DNA from: Neelides folsomi
Taxonomy: Eukaryota; Arthropoda; Collembola; Neelipleona; Neelidae
DNA length: 64,000 bases
Direction: 5' to 3'
NCBI GenBank assembly: GCA_034687125.1
Contig: JAQGBZ010000213.1
Span: 44,993 to 108,992, forward strand
This document shows positions 1-17,835 of the stretch, one piece after another. Every line of letters starts with the position of its first letter. Positions within the stretch are counted from its first letter, which is position 1. The translations under genes and the position numbers were made by a program. The notes beneath the pieces were generated by a model. It did no database searches. It saw nothing but the letters and a program-made list of their open reading frames with translations, and had not been told where the DNA came from.

Positions 1-5303
<5,303 letters not shown>

Positions 5304-6469
5304 CGTGTTAGAAGTGTACTGTTGAGGCGTCGAGCGGTCTGTTCAACTTACTTGTCGGAAATGATGTTAAGGGATGTTGGTAATGTTTGAGAGATGTTTG
5401 AGGGCGGTTCTTGGGCAGAGGCGTGTCGGTGCATCCCCATCCTCCGCCTCTGTTCACCCTCCGTCCCTCCTCGATGGCCAAATACGCACCCTCACCGGAG
5501 ATCACCAATTACTCAACGAGGGCCACAAACAATGGCTAAGGGCCCAATTAACAACTTTCATGTCAACTGAGGTGCGAGTGAGGAATTTGGAATCTCCGGC
5601 TCCCCTTTGCTCCTCCTGTCACCTCGATGGACCTCCGCCGACAACTCTGTGAATTATGGGGACGGAGTGAGGGAGAAAGGCAGGAAACGGGATTAGGAAT
5701 GGAAGAAGACGAGAATTAATGATTTGATAATCTTCATTTTACATTGACTCCGCTCATTAGTCACGAAGGGATTAATCCCTCTGGGACTCTCTCGCTCTTT
5801 ATAATGTTTATACAATCATTATGCCATTTCAAACTTACGACGTTCTTTAGATTCAGCTCAGCTCATTTGCGATTTGGAATTTTATCCAAATTTATAATGT
5901 TCATTACTCAATGGCGAAAACTGTCAAAAACTAATATGTCAGTTAATTAAAATTATTTTACTAATATATTTCCCATTCAGAATTATTTTATCAGAATATT
6001 TGAGGATCTTCAAAGATGTAAAAAAATTAAAAAATTATTAAGATCTCGTTGTGGCCAACAAGCTACAAATCTCAATTCTTAATGTTCAACGCTTTACTTT
6101 ACCACATAAAATGTTTACAGTGACTGTATGGTATACAAATATTTTATGAATTTATGAATATATAGATTACACATGATACATGCAGAGAATGCAGACTATT
6201 ATAAGGAGGTACAGGTACAATTATAATATCATAGTAAACCCTTGCATTCTAGCAAGCATGTTTTATTCTAATAAATATTTAAATCACATTATGTATGGAA
6301 TATTTTTAATTACTAAAATATTGATAGCAATTGAAATAAATTAATGATATTTAAGAGTAGAGTATGTTTAAAATTTAGATATTTTGTATAATAAAAATAA
6401 AATATTCCATTATAAATAGTGTTCATGGTGGGTATTAAATGTTTAATAATTTAACTAATTGACTGTGAT

Positions 6470-7450
6470 CCGCCATGATGTGGTGAATATGAGGAATGGG
6501 CTGTTGGATGGGTCTTGAGAATGAATCGGGTGGTATTCCTCGGGTTGGGAAAGGTGTCGGAATGCGGAGTTTTCCCAATCGCGGCCTTCTGGATGAGATT
6601 GAGTAATGGGGGTTGTGGGGGGTTGAGTGGCGGCTGGTCTGCCGCACCCTTTGCTCTCCGATTAATTCCCATGGAATCCTGGATTTGTCTTACTCCCCCA
6701 TAAATCTCCCCGTATAAGGACCCCAGATTTATGTCTTCCTAATTCTTCCCATTGTCACCTCCGTAGATCCTCGACGGCTCCTCGCATCTCCTTCGCTAAT
6801 TACCCAAAGACCCTTCTCATGCTCTCTGGCTCTCTCTCTCTCAGGGTGCTATGCATTCCCACCTAAGTAAGAGTATTCCCAATGTCCACATCCATGATCT
6901 TCGGACGTCGTGGCCGGTGGGCGAGGGAGCAAAGGGGCCGCAAAGGAGGGACGCGACATTGTTGACACTGTCGGTCCCTTTTGACCTCTCTGGGTGTCCC
7001 GGACAATGGGCCTTAATTATTCTCACACCCGCACTCTCTCTGATTTATCTCCACTCTGTCAACACTCACAATGCGGGCCGCATTCCTGTTTCCCTCCGAG
7101 CCTCCAAACTCCTCCGAGGTCGTACCTGTCCGTCTCGGCCGGACCTCCATTCACCCTCAGTTATTCACCCTCAATTGCCTCTCCTGCCCTCAATGGGGCC
7201 TTCCGAGGAATTCTCCCAATTCTCCACCAAACTTCACAATGGCACAATGGGTGAAGAAAACAAGGAAATCTGACTCCAGACATGAAGTTCTACATACACC
7301 CTCAAATACACGTACGCTCCCATTGATCCTTCCTGCATGGACCAGACCTCCCCAAGTCTCCCACTTAACTCCTCAGCGGTCGAGGGTGGCGTATTGAACT
7401 GGGGGAAGGGATACAAAGGAGCGCCTCCTCATTACTCATTGATCCAGATA
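6470..7450. promoter_or_regulatory. GC-rich island, candidate regulatory element
   Basis: Nearly 1 kb of markedly higher GC content than the flanks, 1.2-2.1 kb upstream of the Pax3/7 start codon. It contains CAATGGGCC- or GGCCATTG-type words (near 7003, 7190 and 7461) that recur elsewhere in this region. Open frames exist on both strands but no splice-consistent or homologous protein was found. An enhancer or promoter-like conserved element is my inference from composition and position. Confidence 0.3.
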
Positions 7451-9355
7451 AAGAGCTTCAGGGTGGGCCATTGAGCCAAGGATCATAGACATTCGGATTA
7501 GGAATTAAATTGTAATACTTTCCTTCATGACCAACTTAAACAGAAGAATGAAGGATCATGATATGGGATTATCCTGTCAATAGAATTATACTTACTCTGT
7601 GTGCAAATAACACAGTTTTATAACTCAAAAGACTTCATGAAGAACGCTCAAGTGGGATTATAAAGATTTCAATAGTAAAAGATGTTTTTAAAGAAAAGAG
7701 CAAATGCAAACAACAATGAAATGGAATTTAACAATAAATCATACATAACACAGAGCATTCATTAAGTTAATGTTAATTAGTTAACATGTAAGCAAAGAAA
7801 ACACGTTAATTTGAATTTCGTATAAAGTTAATTTACAACTCTTGTTTACTTTGATTTGTAAGTATTTTAAGTATTTATATTTCTTTTTTTTATTATTCGA
7901 CTAACCAATTGTCATTTTTCAACATTGTTTAATCTCGGATTTTCTGCGTAAATAATGAAGGAGTTTGCAAGTGCTACAAGTTTGATTTACAATATATTCA
8001 TCCTTAATTAAAATGTACGACCATGAAGGAACGAACAATGACTTTGCATTTTTTTCATCATATCCAAAGATGATCGTGGAGATATTCCTCAGTACATTAA
8101 TGCATGAATCTCCTGACGTTCATACAACATAAATATGGTGAGTTTGGGTGCCTGTGGGTGTTGACTCGCGAGCCCCGAGCTCGCAATAAATAAAGGAATA
8201 ATTAAGAGCTTGTTTTCCAAATTACCTTCCCACTTCCAATGTGATAATGAGGGGTATCCGACGGGTGTGTCAATTCGGCCGGAGAAAGTGGAGTAATTGG
8301 TCTCAAGTGGGGAAATGTACCTTGAAAAATACGGGAGGGTCTCCGCCGTTCCACTTCCATTCCAAGTCCCATTCGTTCTGTTCCAGATGGTGGTAGTGGA
8401 AGATCCGAATCATGATCGCGAAAAGGATTCGGCCTGGGTCCTTATGCGGAACCCCAACCTTGGTGAATTATTCCTTTCCCACGGGTCGGAGTGACGAGGG
8501 CGGTTAATGAGTTGTCCATTATGACCCACACCGTTCATCCATCACTCACCCCCACGCCCAAAGACGGGCCAGGGAGAGTTCTACTACACATCATTAAGAC
8601 ATGGGGACTCATTTGCATATGACCATTCTTCCCCCAGTATTAACCCCGAGAGAACAACAAGCGTGACAAAGGAAAGAACACTCCGTCTTGGACTCAAACA
8701 CCTTTCCTGTCCTCCTACAAGACAAACCATATCTCTATATTATAAACTTATAAGGATTCTCAAGTTGGGAAATAATAATTTTCTCTTATTACTACTACCA
8801 TTAGGCGAAACTCAACGACCGCCGTAAAATAAAATTCACGCTCACGACAAAAGACCTATGGAGACTTTTAATAACTCTCTACCCTCTTTAGCTTTTACAC
8901 TCTCGATGGAGACTATTAGGAAAAGACTACAAGAGGTTTTTAAACCTCGCCGTTTTTATTACCTTCCTCTTAAACATTTCTCAAAAGATGGTTGGGAATG
9001 GATGCATTGAGGATTATGAATTCCCTCCATTTTTGGATATTCAGAGATGTTAACTAACTTGTAACTTTTCATCGTGTTAGCCATAAAAGAAAATACATGT
9101 AATATAAAGTAAATGTATTAACTTTAAACTTATGATATGAAAGTTACATAAGATAAATATATTTATGTAAAGTTGATATGAAAGTGATATAAATATTATG
9201 ATAAATATTTGAAATTATTTCGAAATATTTTACAATTATTTTAAATGAATAAACAAATGAATCCTAATGCTTGTTGATGTTGAAAACAATGACAAAGTCA
9301 GTTCCTAGTTTGCCTAGAGTGTTATGTATCAGAGAATTATCTGTAGGGAAATCCC

Positions 9356-9381
9356 ATGTATGTATGTATGTATGTATGTAT
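9356..9381. repeat. (ATGT)n microsatellite
   Basis: About six perfect copies of the tetranucleotide ATGT/GTAT in a row. Confidence 0.9.
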
Positions 9382-9879
9382 TGTGTAGTTTAGTGGATCT
9401 AATGAAAGCTGAATGAATTAATTAAAGTTATGAATCTTATGAACGACTTGATTTACCGACCGAAAGTAATTGAAACAAGGCGGAGAAGATTCTAGGAAAT
9501 AGAGGAGCATTTTTAAATGTTCTACGGACATTTTCACAGAATAATTAATGCGCCTACCGCCACCCCTTTACACGTTCCACATTAAACAATGTTGATATTC
9601 TCAAATGTGCACAACATAGATCTCCATAAAGTAATAAGTACATCCTTTATATCCTTATATCGTACATACATATTTTGTATTTCCATATCCTCCGAACTGC
9701 ACTTTAACGGAGCTATAATGCTATTAGCTCAAAAAATGTTTTTAAAGGGTCCTTTAACAAAGGAAGAAGGGGAAGCTGATTTTGTAGTACTAGAACTGGA
9801 ATGGATTTAAGGAAGGATTCCAAATCCTCATTGTGGATTCAAATGAAGGGCTAATAATGGGTGTAAGTTGGATGTTGGA

Positions 9880-10270
9880 GGTCCCTTGGTTTTGTATAGA
9901 AGCGGAGGGTGAGAAGGGCGGAGCCATAATTCACACCAGACCCACCCGTGCCCTCATAAGGACCGGGATTAGAGATTCAGGGGGCCCTTGAATGGCCTCA
10001 GCTTCGTCTCCTCCTTTAGTCACGGCTGTCCCGGACCCGGGCCGGACGGCTCGCGACAGTTGGAGCCCAATTCCATCGGAAGCGTGTCCGTCATGCCACT
10101 TTAGCCGCCCCTCTCCCCGCCCTTTGTGTCCAACATTAGACACGGAGATCCCCGCCATTCCCACGTACACCAACGGACACACCGGTCCGGGATTTCTAAA
10201 CCCTCCGTGCAAAACCACCCCGATGGGCCAAATACATCCAACCCCGATTCACCCAATCATGAGAATATGA
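9880..10270. promoter_or_regulatory. GC-rich island, candidate regulatory element
   Basis: A sharply bounded GC-rich block in AT-rich flanks. It is open in frames on both strands (for example 10218-9931 minus and 9992-10270 plus), which is expected when stop codons are rare by composition. No protein family was recognised. Proposed as a conserved non-coding element near Pax3/7; comparison with related genomes would decide. Confidence 0.25.
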
Positions 10271-12589
10271 GTAATTCACGCGGACATGATATCCAGACAT
10301 ACTCTACCAAACATGGTACATAATGTAAAGAGGAAGAAGGGTCTTTTAGTTTTAAAATATCGGCTGTCTCATTCCATGCAAGAAAAATGGCATATAAAAA
10401 ACATGAACAAAATACATTAAGTATTGGTAAGGTTCTTCATTTATTTATTACAAGTGCTCCAAATTTCATACTTATGATATTGTTACGATTCAAGTACTTA
10501 AAACCTTTTTGTTCAATTTACACAATAATACCAATTGAATATAAGACACAATTACGATACGATACTTGTATTTTCTGTAGGTATAGAGTATCATACAGTC
10601 ATTTGGCAAAAGAGTAGAGAAATAATTTATAATACGTAAGAGATTTCTTAAAGTGTAGCTATGCTGAATTTGATATGAAGCTTAAGATTTAATAATAATG
10701 GTGCAATGGACGTAAGAATGAAGAGATATACAGAATGATATTTATGATATACTATGATACAGAATGAGGAGTTTCAAGAATTTAAGAATGAGGAGTTGTG
10801 GAAGATGATGATGACAAGTTTGATTATTATTGGTAGGTCCGAGTAAATTACATGTGATATTGGAAGACTAGTTGTCGCCATTGAGGAATTAATGGGTCAT
10901 AAATGTTTGGCCCATGGGCTCTTCGGCCCCCTTCAAACCCTCATCGCATATTTTAATAGGATGAGACTGACAGGATTTTCTAGTTGGTTAGCGTCCGGAA
11001 AATTCCCTCAACCCAAGGACCATGACATGGGAGAAAGAACGGCCACCAGAAGCTTCCAGAGGAATCTCCGTGAAGAGGAGCGAATCCTCCACAAAAATTC
11101 TCCCGTTCTCCCCTTCCAGAATTCGTCTCATTTAGGAAATTGCCATTGGTTGTTAAATTCCCTCAGTTGATGTGGTGGAGACGATGGCACGTTGTTTAAT
11201 TTCTTCGCCACTCCTGCCACGGTCCTCCACACCGACAGAGAATAATAAATACAGATAATTGGCTTACATCGATCCGCTCTTTTCGACTCGCCTCAACTGA
11301 CTCGCATCAATTACTCCATGGACATCCTCATCATTTTTACAAGTAGTTCCGTGGCGGAGTTAGGAGATCACAATCCACTTATTAAAACTTGATGTTATAA
11401 AGAACCAGTACGGAAAAACGCCTTTGTTACGGTGCTTTAAAGACCCACGCCTGTTAAAACCCACTGTGTAAATGCTTAATTATTAACAAAGCTAATAAAC
11501 CATTTAATTCCTTTTAAACACCAATAGAATCAAAAACTTATCAATACAACATTCAATACTTCAAAATATTTAAATGTTTAAATAAGTATTAATGAATAAT
11601 TAAAGTAAAAACAAGAATAATTTATCTATACTTTCAAATTAAGAAATATTTATTATCATTAAAAGTTTATTAAAAACTAAACAACATTAAAATGAAAACC
11701 CCATTTTTTATTATTTTTGTTAAAGCTTTAAAGGAAGTGTGTATGACGGCGAATGTTGGTTATTGTAATAAATTGCAAAAGATGAAAGATGTGATTTATC
11801 ACTGAGGCTGAGACGGAGAAGCAAAGCGGCCGAAAGGATGGTGAGATTTTAAATCCTTCTTTGCAAAGAGTCAAGGGATCGCAGGTATTTAAAAAGGTAT
11901 GTAGTAATAATGCGTGTAGTACAAAGGTGGTTCCAAATGGAATCTCATCGTTTGGCGTCAACTCGTCTCGAGGGTTCCATTGAAAGTCTTCTTGATAAAA
12001 AAAACTCCTTCGCGGCGAGTGAGGGAATAAACGCTTTGGGATTGTAAAGGCTCTCTATAGGGAACCTCCTTAACGATCCTTCCTAATTCACTACACCTCA
12101 TCCACTTCCTCTCTTTTTACAATACGAATTGAAGATTTGGCTTATTATGTCTTTTCATATTACTTTACAAATTGCATTGCCAACTATACCCAAAAACTAT
12201 TCTTGTGAGATTTTCTCCACAGGTCAAATATTGTAAACCTTTTCCCATATTACATGCTTTTCCATATTATGTTGCAGCTTGCGACTTTAACTTGCAGGGT
12301 TCAAAAGGAGCTATACATATTCTATACATATTATATGTATGTATGTATGGTATAAGTTATGTGTATTTAAAATGTTGTGAAATAAATTTAATAATAGTAA
12401 AGTGAAGTATGAATAAATCATTTACAATGGAATGAAATGACTGAATACATAATATTCTCCGGCTTGGTGTTTTGAGCACACGAATGTAAGTATAATAAAT
12501 AAGTATTAGTACTTTTTAGGTATCTGTATTTAGGTATAGACGGAGAGTGTTGGAATATTAAATATAATAATAATAAAATATGTCTTCAG

Positions 12590-13020
12590 GGCAGTGACCT
12601 TGGTCCTGACGTTTTTAATGTTCCCGGGGGACACCTGGACCCGCAATTCCGCCGGTGCCATCCTGTCTGCCTCACCGAGTCTCTCACACATAAAATATCC
12701 AATAAACATAAAATTCGCGTAGATTCCGCAGGTGGAGCGTCATGGGGCGGAAGAATTTTGTTCCTCCTGCGGCCACTCGGGCAGTGTCGGATAATTAGGG
12801 CGGAGGTGAGCTGCGGGGCTCGGCCGCCCACCCACGCCGCTCACCCCGGCGGGGCCGAATCTTTGGACCAATCTGTATTAGGCCCACGCGACACACCTCT
12901 CCCCTCATTCTCACGTCAATCTCCCGCATTCTTCGGTAGCCAATCTACAAATTATTCACTTACTCATCCTGCCCATAGCGACTGGGGCGGTCGGGCCGCC
13001 ATCAATCCCATTATCAACAT
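12590..13020. promoter_or_regulatory. GC-rich island, candidate regulatory element
   Basis: A GC-rich block reaching its highest density near 12750-12870, about 7.4 kb upstream of the Pax3/7 start codon and 0.5 kb before the next gene. No recognisable protein is encoded in any frame. It could serve Pax3/7 or act as the promoter region of the small membrane-protein gene at 13.5 kb. Confidence 0.25.
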
Positions 13021-13518
13021 GGATGAGAAGGCGAGGAAAAAAGGATCATTCACACTATTGAGAAATCCTCACTTCAATACTCATTCGAGTCTTTCTATCA
13101 ACCAACTCAAAGTCCATTCAAAGCCTTTTTTCCCATTCACTCTTCTTCTCCACATATCCACTCATATGAATATTATCTCATATTAGAATATTTATAACAC
13201 CTTTGAAGCTTCAATCTCATTGAATCGAAATCTCTTTAAATAATTTTGATTCATTTACCCTTCATAAAAATACATTAAATGTATTCTCAAGTAAACATGA
13301 AAAATCAGAATGTTTATTAAAAAATAATTCTAAAATCTTTTGCTAATTTTTCAAATAAGCAAACATAATTTTAAATTTTTTTAAATACAAAGACGTTCTT
13401 TAATGGAAAGCTAATTAACTAATTACAGTGAAATAATCATATTTTTAAATTAAATCTAACTGAGCATAAAATTAAAATTGCTAATTTATATTTTAAGGAA
13501 ACTTTGGGGAATTTGGAT

Positions 13519-14017
13519 ATGACCTCTGAAGTTGAACTTTCCCACGCGAGCTCAGTGGAATTGAAGAAATATGATCGAAAGGAGTCTGGGACTCAGGTTC
13601 GGAGCAAAACTTCATCTGGGTCTTTGGGTCAAATAAGACTTTCCGGAGGTTCGGATATGACTTTGTACCCGAGAAACAGCGATCAACAGAATTATCCTCC
13701 TCCTTCAGTATGATGGAAACGATTTTCCTCAAAATCAGTACCAATATAATGCACAGCCTGGACAACCACAACAGAGACGAAGAAATGGGATGGGTGCAAT
13801 GGGGGCATCAATGGTCATCTTGTATGTTTTTGTCTTCTGCTGCATTTGTGGCTCTGTGATTGCTTCCATAATCCTTCCCCTTTACTTTATGGGAGTGTTT
13901 GGAGGAAAGAAGGACAGTGGTAGCAAGTGGGATGATGATGAAGAGACCCCTACTCCAGATATACCCCAAAAGCCTAATGCTGGATACTACTTTCCTCAGA
14001 AAGGGATGGAATTCTAA
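13519..14017 (+). CDS. Small single-pass membrane protein, unrecognised; model has a frame switch
   Basis: Two overlapping coding stretches appear. The first starts at ATG 13519 (MTSEVELSHASSVELKKYDR) and stays open to 13713, ending QQNYPPPSV. The second, one frame on, is open from the excellent acceptor TCCTCCTCCTTCAG ending at 13708 to the stop at 14015-14017. It begins YDGNDFPQNQYQYN and has a Gln/Arg-rich stretch, one membrane segment (MVILYVFVFCCICGSVIASI) and an acidic, Pro-containing tail ending PQKGMEF. Either an intron 13597-13708 (CAG/GTTCGG donor, phase 0) joins 13519-13596 to 13709-14017, or one base is extra in the CCTCCTCCTTCAG tract. AATAAA at about 14136 suits a polyadenylation signal. 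Exons further upstream cannot be excluded. I do not recognise the family. Confidence 0.5.
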
Positions 14018-14135
14018 ATAATTCAAGAATTCTACGATAATAATTTTAAAATGATATCATTTGTCTGTATCTGTATAATGTATACCAATCAATTATAAAG
14101 TTGTATTATGTAACTTGTATTAGGTATACGGATTT

Positions 14136-14141
14136 AATAAA
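14136..14141 (+). terminator. Polyadenylation signal AATAAA
   Basis: Canonical AATAAA about 120 bases after the stop codon of the small membrane-protein gene. Confidence 0.5.
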
Positions 14142-15716
14142 ATAAATGAAATTCTTTGAACCATAACTCGTTCCGCCTTGGCATATTTCTGGTTCACCCC
14201 TGAGGGAAGGGACCAGGGATATCAGGGGAAAACAACAACAACGACAATTAGTCCAACACCAAATAGTACTTTTTAAAATTATAATTTATAATCCAAATCA
14301 TGAAATAGGCAATGTTAAAATTATAATTAGTTTCGTGAACAAATCAAATGTTTGTTTATTTCAATTAAAAATTCTTCTAATAATGCATTAACTTTTGGAT
14401 TAAATTGTTGTTTTCAGTTCAGTGTTATTTATTACTTAAACAAAAAAATTATTTACCAATTATTGATAGTTTCATTAATTTCACTTATACATACTATTTG
14501 TGAAAAAACTTTTACGTAGGTTTGTTAAATTATCAATAATAAAAATAAAATTTCCTGTATTAGTTACATATACCATATTAGATGATTTGAATATTATCAT
14601 ATGCATATATGTATGAAGTGAGTATTAAATGATGTTGGATTAAAAAAGAGTGACGGTGTGGTGATTTGAGTGAATGGAATCTCTCCACAATGACATTTAT
14701 TTAGCATTCTGTTCAATTCCACCTCGCCGCCTTCAACTCTCTCCATTGAACCTCGGACGTTGAATTGAGTTTGTGAATGCCGCCGAGTCTCATTCTCTTC
14801 TTACCTCCCAAGTGTTCGATTATTCCTTTCAATGAACTCTCAAGTCTCCAATGATCCTCTTTCTCTTTTCCTCTATCTCTACAATAATACTACAGTATGT
14901 ATTTATATTACGTACACGCACTCCCCACTACAAGTACAGTACATCATGTCTCACACCATTTCCAAATTCTCAATTATCCAATTATTAATTGTTATATTCA
15001 AGGAGTGATAAATCTAAATTGTTTTCCCAATTGACAACTCCCGTGTGGTCAAATTGATGAGATTCCAATTTGGGCTATTTAAAGAGTATTGGTCAAGAAT
15101 CAAGATTTATTCAAGAATTAAATCAAGAATTGGTCAACACTCAACTGACTTTAAGAAAAGATCATAAATGGGTTAAGAATTGAGGAAGAATGCCATTTGA
15201 ATTGAAAAGATGAAGAGAGTCCGTTTAAGGGGATGTAATGTAATGTGTAAGATGATGGTATTAAAAAATTAGTAGGTATTTAGCTATCCTTGGGTATTTA
15301 GTTCTTGTGTGAAGGTGGGTAAGTTGAGTGAGTGAAGGGTGGCTTCATTTGCATCTCCGGCTGTTGGGATAGTAAATGGGCGAAGGTGGGGGATCCGCGG
15401 TGGCTTTGTAAGGAACGACACCCGCCTCTCTGCGGGACCCCACACTTCATACAGTCAATACCAAAGGCCCGGGCCCATGCTGAGTACGAACAAGTCGCCA
15501 TCTAAACCTATCCCCTAAATACAATTCATTTTAAATACAATTTATATTTAATCCTCTTTAATTTATCTTTTATTAGACTCGGACTTTACACTGCGAATAT
15601 GCGAATAAAGAATGAATTGAATTGATGAGTAAAAAGAATTAAACATTATTTATAAAACAATTACAAATACAAAACTTTTTATATACTTTTTTATAAAATG
15701 GTTATGAAAAATTATT
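14142..15716. other. Intergenic, no gene seen
   Basis: Mostly AT-rich with a GC-richer patch at about 15300-15500. A run of near-repeats of the words CAAGAAT/TCAAGA lies at about 15090-15150. No coding or RNA feature was supported. Confidence 0.5.
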
Positions 15717-16642
15717 CTAAATACAAATGGATGGTAGAGCTAAAGTAATTTGATCTTTTTTATACATTCCTTCTTTGCCTATACTTTCCACAGTTGCACA
15801 TTCACAAGGGTCAGGGTCTTTTAACTTGCAATATTTTAATTTGGAATCTTCTTTACATTCCCCTTTGATGAAATGGGAATTGAAATCTTTGAGAGTTTGG
15901 TTGTCTGCAAGTGACTTGTAGCTGTGTTCTGAATTCCCATCCAATTTCTCAACTTCTTTTGAGATTTTCTCTTTGTCATCTGGAGTTATTTTACTGCACT
16001 TTTTTGGTGAAGGTTTTGTGGTTGTGGTGGTATTCGCTACTGGAGTTGTTGTCGTCGTTGTAATTGCCATTGTTGGTGATTGTGTTCTATTGGGATTAAA
16101 ATTTGATTCGGTTTTACAAGATGTAACTGCAAGGGTTAATGCAACTGAAAGCATTGCAGCGACGATTGTCAAAATGAGAAATCCGATCCAATGCCAAATC
16201 AAAGAACAGCAACTCACACTGAAATATCAAATTACAATTAGGTAATTAATATTAAAATTAATAATTATAATTAATTCCAAATAAAAACTTGTGATGACAA
16301 AATATTGAAATTATATGCTTAAAGTAAGTATTTAATGTTACTTTTAAAGATATATTTATTTAATTAATAATAATGATCTTACTTCGAATCTACATCTTTT
16401 TCTATAATTGGTTTGGTCGCTGCATTTTCAAAATGCTCAGGTCCGGATTCCCTTCGTTCAATTGACTCTGATATTTTTCGCTCTACTTGACTTGTTTCAG
16501 ATTTTTTCCGATCCTGAACAGATTCAGTATGAGATCTTTTTCTATCAATTTGATTTGTATCAGGATGAGATTTACGTCGTTCGGTTTCACTTTCAACCAT
16601 TGGAGGATTTTCAATATCACTCGGTTTTCGATTATTGACCAT
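15717..16642 (-). CDS. Thr-rich single-pass membrane protein A (tandem paralogue)
   Basis: Two exons, 16642-16383 and 16218-15717, joined in phase 2, give about 253 residues. The N-terminal exon is charged, with repeated RK(K/R)S-type motifs and no signal peptide. The second exon opens with one membrane segment (SLIWHWIGFLIL onwards, about residues 91-118). This is followed by a Thr-rich, mucin-like linker (TTTTTTPVANTTTTTKPSP) and a domain with spaced cysteines (KKCSKI, GEC, LKYC, PCEC and a near-terminal IC). This layout suggests a type II surface or secretory-pathway protein with a cytosolic basic tail and a disulphide-bonded ectodomain. The next gene to the right is a clear paralogue with the same exon structure and phase. 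I do not recognise the family, and the function is unknown. Confidence 0.75.
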
Positions 16643-17000
16643 TTTAAGTTTTAACACTGATAATAACTAACGATCATTTCATTTAATTTCTTAAAATTAA
16701 AGTTCCTATATTATAATATAGCTCAAGCTGTTCCCTTCAATACTATGACAAAATTAAACAATGATTATTAAAGGACAAGGACTAACATTAAGACTATAAC
16801 GTTATGTTATCCACAAAGTTTATTGTAAATTCAATTAAATGATTATAATTAAAATAATTTAATTATGCTACATGCTACATTCATTACAATTTTTGAGTCA
16901 AATGATTATTTATATAAAAAAGAATAAAAGTTTAGATAAAGTAATAATAATGCAAGTACATGAGTTTTCAACTAAAATTATTATTATTATTAATTAGGAT
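16643..17000. other. Spacer between tandem paralogues
   Basis: About 360 bases of AT-rich sequence separate the two paralogous genes. It should hold the promoter of gene A and the 3' untranslated region of gene B. No further feature was seen. Confidence 0.5.
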
Positions 17001-17835
17001 TTAACACAATTTTGAAACAATTTCTATTAGGTCATTTTTAGTAAATTCCTCAGGACCTTGAGTACATTGAGAAGAGCAAACTTTGGATTCTTGTTCTTTG
17101 GATGATGTTTCACAATATTTTAATTTCTTTTTCGCAGCTTCTTCTTTATTAGTTGACATGCAAAGACTATCCAGAAGGAATTTTTTAATCAGTTTCAGCT
17201 TTTCGCTTTCTTTCTCAAGAGCCTCAATTGTGTATTTCTCTTCGCGCTCTCCTAATTTTTCCGTAATTTCCTTTTTAAGTTCATCTTTGTCCTTTGCTAA
17301 AATTCCTTCACATTTTTTCGGTGCATGAGCTTTTGTCGTCGTCGTAGTTGTTGTAGGTGGTGGCGGTGTTGTTGTTATCGGGATCGTTGTTTTATCAAGA
17401 GGAGTCATAGTAGATTTACTTACATTATCACAACCAAGTTGACTTCCATAAGTGAGAGTTAGAACAACGGCAGCAGTACAAACCATGACCATTAAGAAGA
17501 GAAAAGCGATCCAATGGAACACCAAAGAGCAGGAATTATTTCTAAAAAATTAAAATTATTATCATTTTATCATTTAAATTTTCAAAATGTATGTAGGTAA
17601 GTATGTAATATGGATAAATGGGGTGTTGTGTTATAAGTGTATTAAAATAATGTTGAAGTTTACATTGATGATATTATATTGTTTTTTATTATTACTTTTG
17701 TGGATCATCACTTGTAGAAGGGTTCCTTTCAATATCCTTTTTTGAATCAGTGGATTCAAGGGATTCAGTAGAATTGGCTGGTTCTTCAACTTCAATAACT
17801 TTATTTGAAGCAGTCGACACACGCCGTCCACGCAT
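17001..17835 (-). CDS. Thr-rich single-pass membrane protein B (tandem paralogue)
   Basis: Two exons, 17835-17696 (MRGRRVSTASNKVIEVEEPA...) and 17541-17001, joined in phase 2, give about 226 residues. Exon boundaries fall at the same place and phase as in gene A. The parts line up: membrane segment beginning SLVFHWIAFLFL, Thr/Pro linker with a run of seven Thr, then KKCEGI, an acidic and lysine-rich helical stretch, a Cys at DSLC, LKYC, VCSSQC and a terminal C. The N-terminal tails differ strongly in sequence, while the membrane, linker and Cys framework are kept, suggesting an old duplication or fast divergence. I infer a small tandem family of surface or mucin-like proteins; no known family was recognised. 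Confidence 0.75.

Larger units (their letters stand above)
5304..13518. other. Gene-poor region upstream of Pax3/7
   Basis: About 8 kb with no gene I can support. AT-rich sequence is interrupted by islands of visibly higher GC content (about 5300-5700, 6470-7450, 8150-8720, 9880-10270, 10870-11350, 12590-13020). Long open frames in the islands occur on both strands without family motifs and are probably by-products of base composition. The 5' untranslated region and promoter of Pax3/7 should lie just right of 5303. A (ATGT)n microsatellite lies at 9356-9381. Confidence 0.6.

Noticed and set aside
5308-5508. 66-residue minus-strand open frame right upstream of Pax3/7
   Set aside because: It sits where the 5' untranslated region of Pax3/7 should be and has no recognisable content.
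6851-7397. Three overlapping open frames in a GC-rich island
   Set aside because: Long frames appear in several registers at once, which is a composition effect; none has a domain or splice logic.
9931-10270. Opposed open frames of over 90 residues
   Set aside because: Mirror-image open frames in a GC-rich block with no homology or start context.
15973-16245. Plus-strand open frame opposite membrane protein A
   Set aside because: It is the antisense of the Thr codon run and membrane segment of the minus-strand gene.
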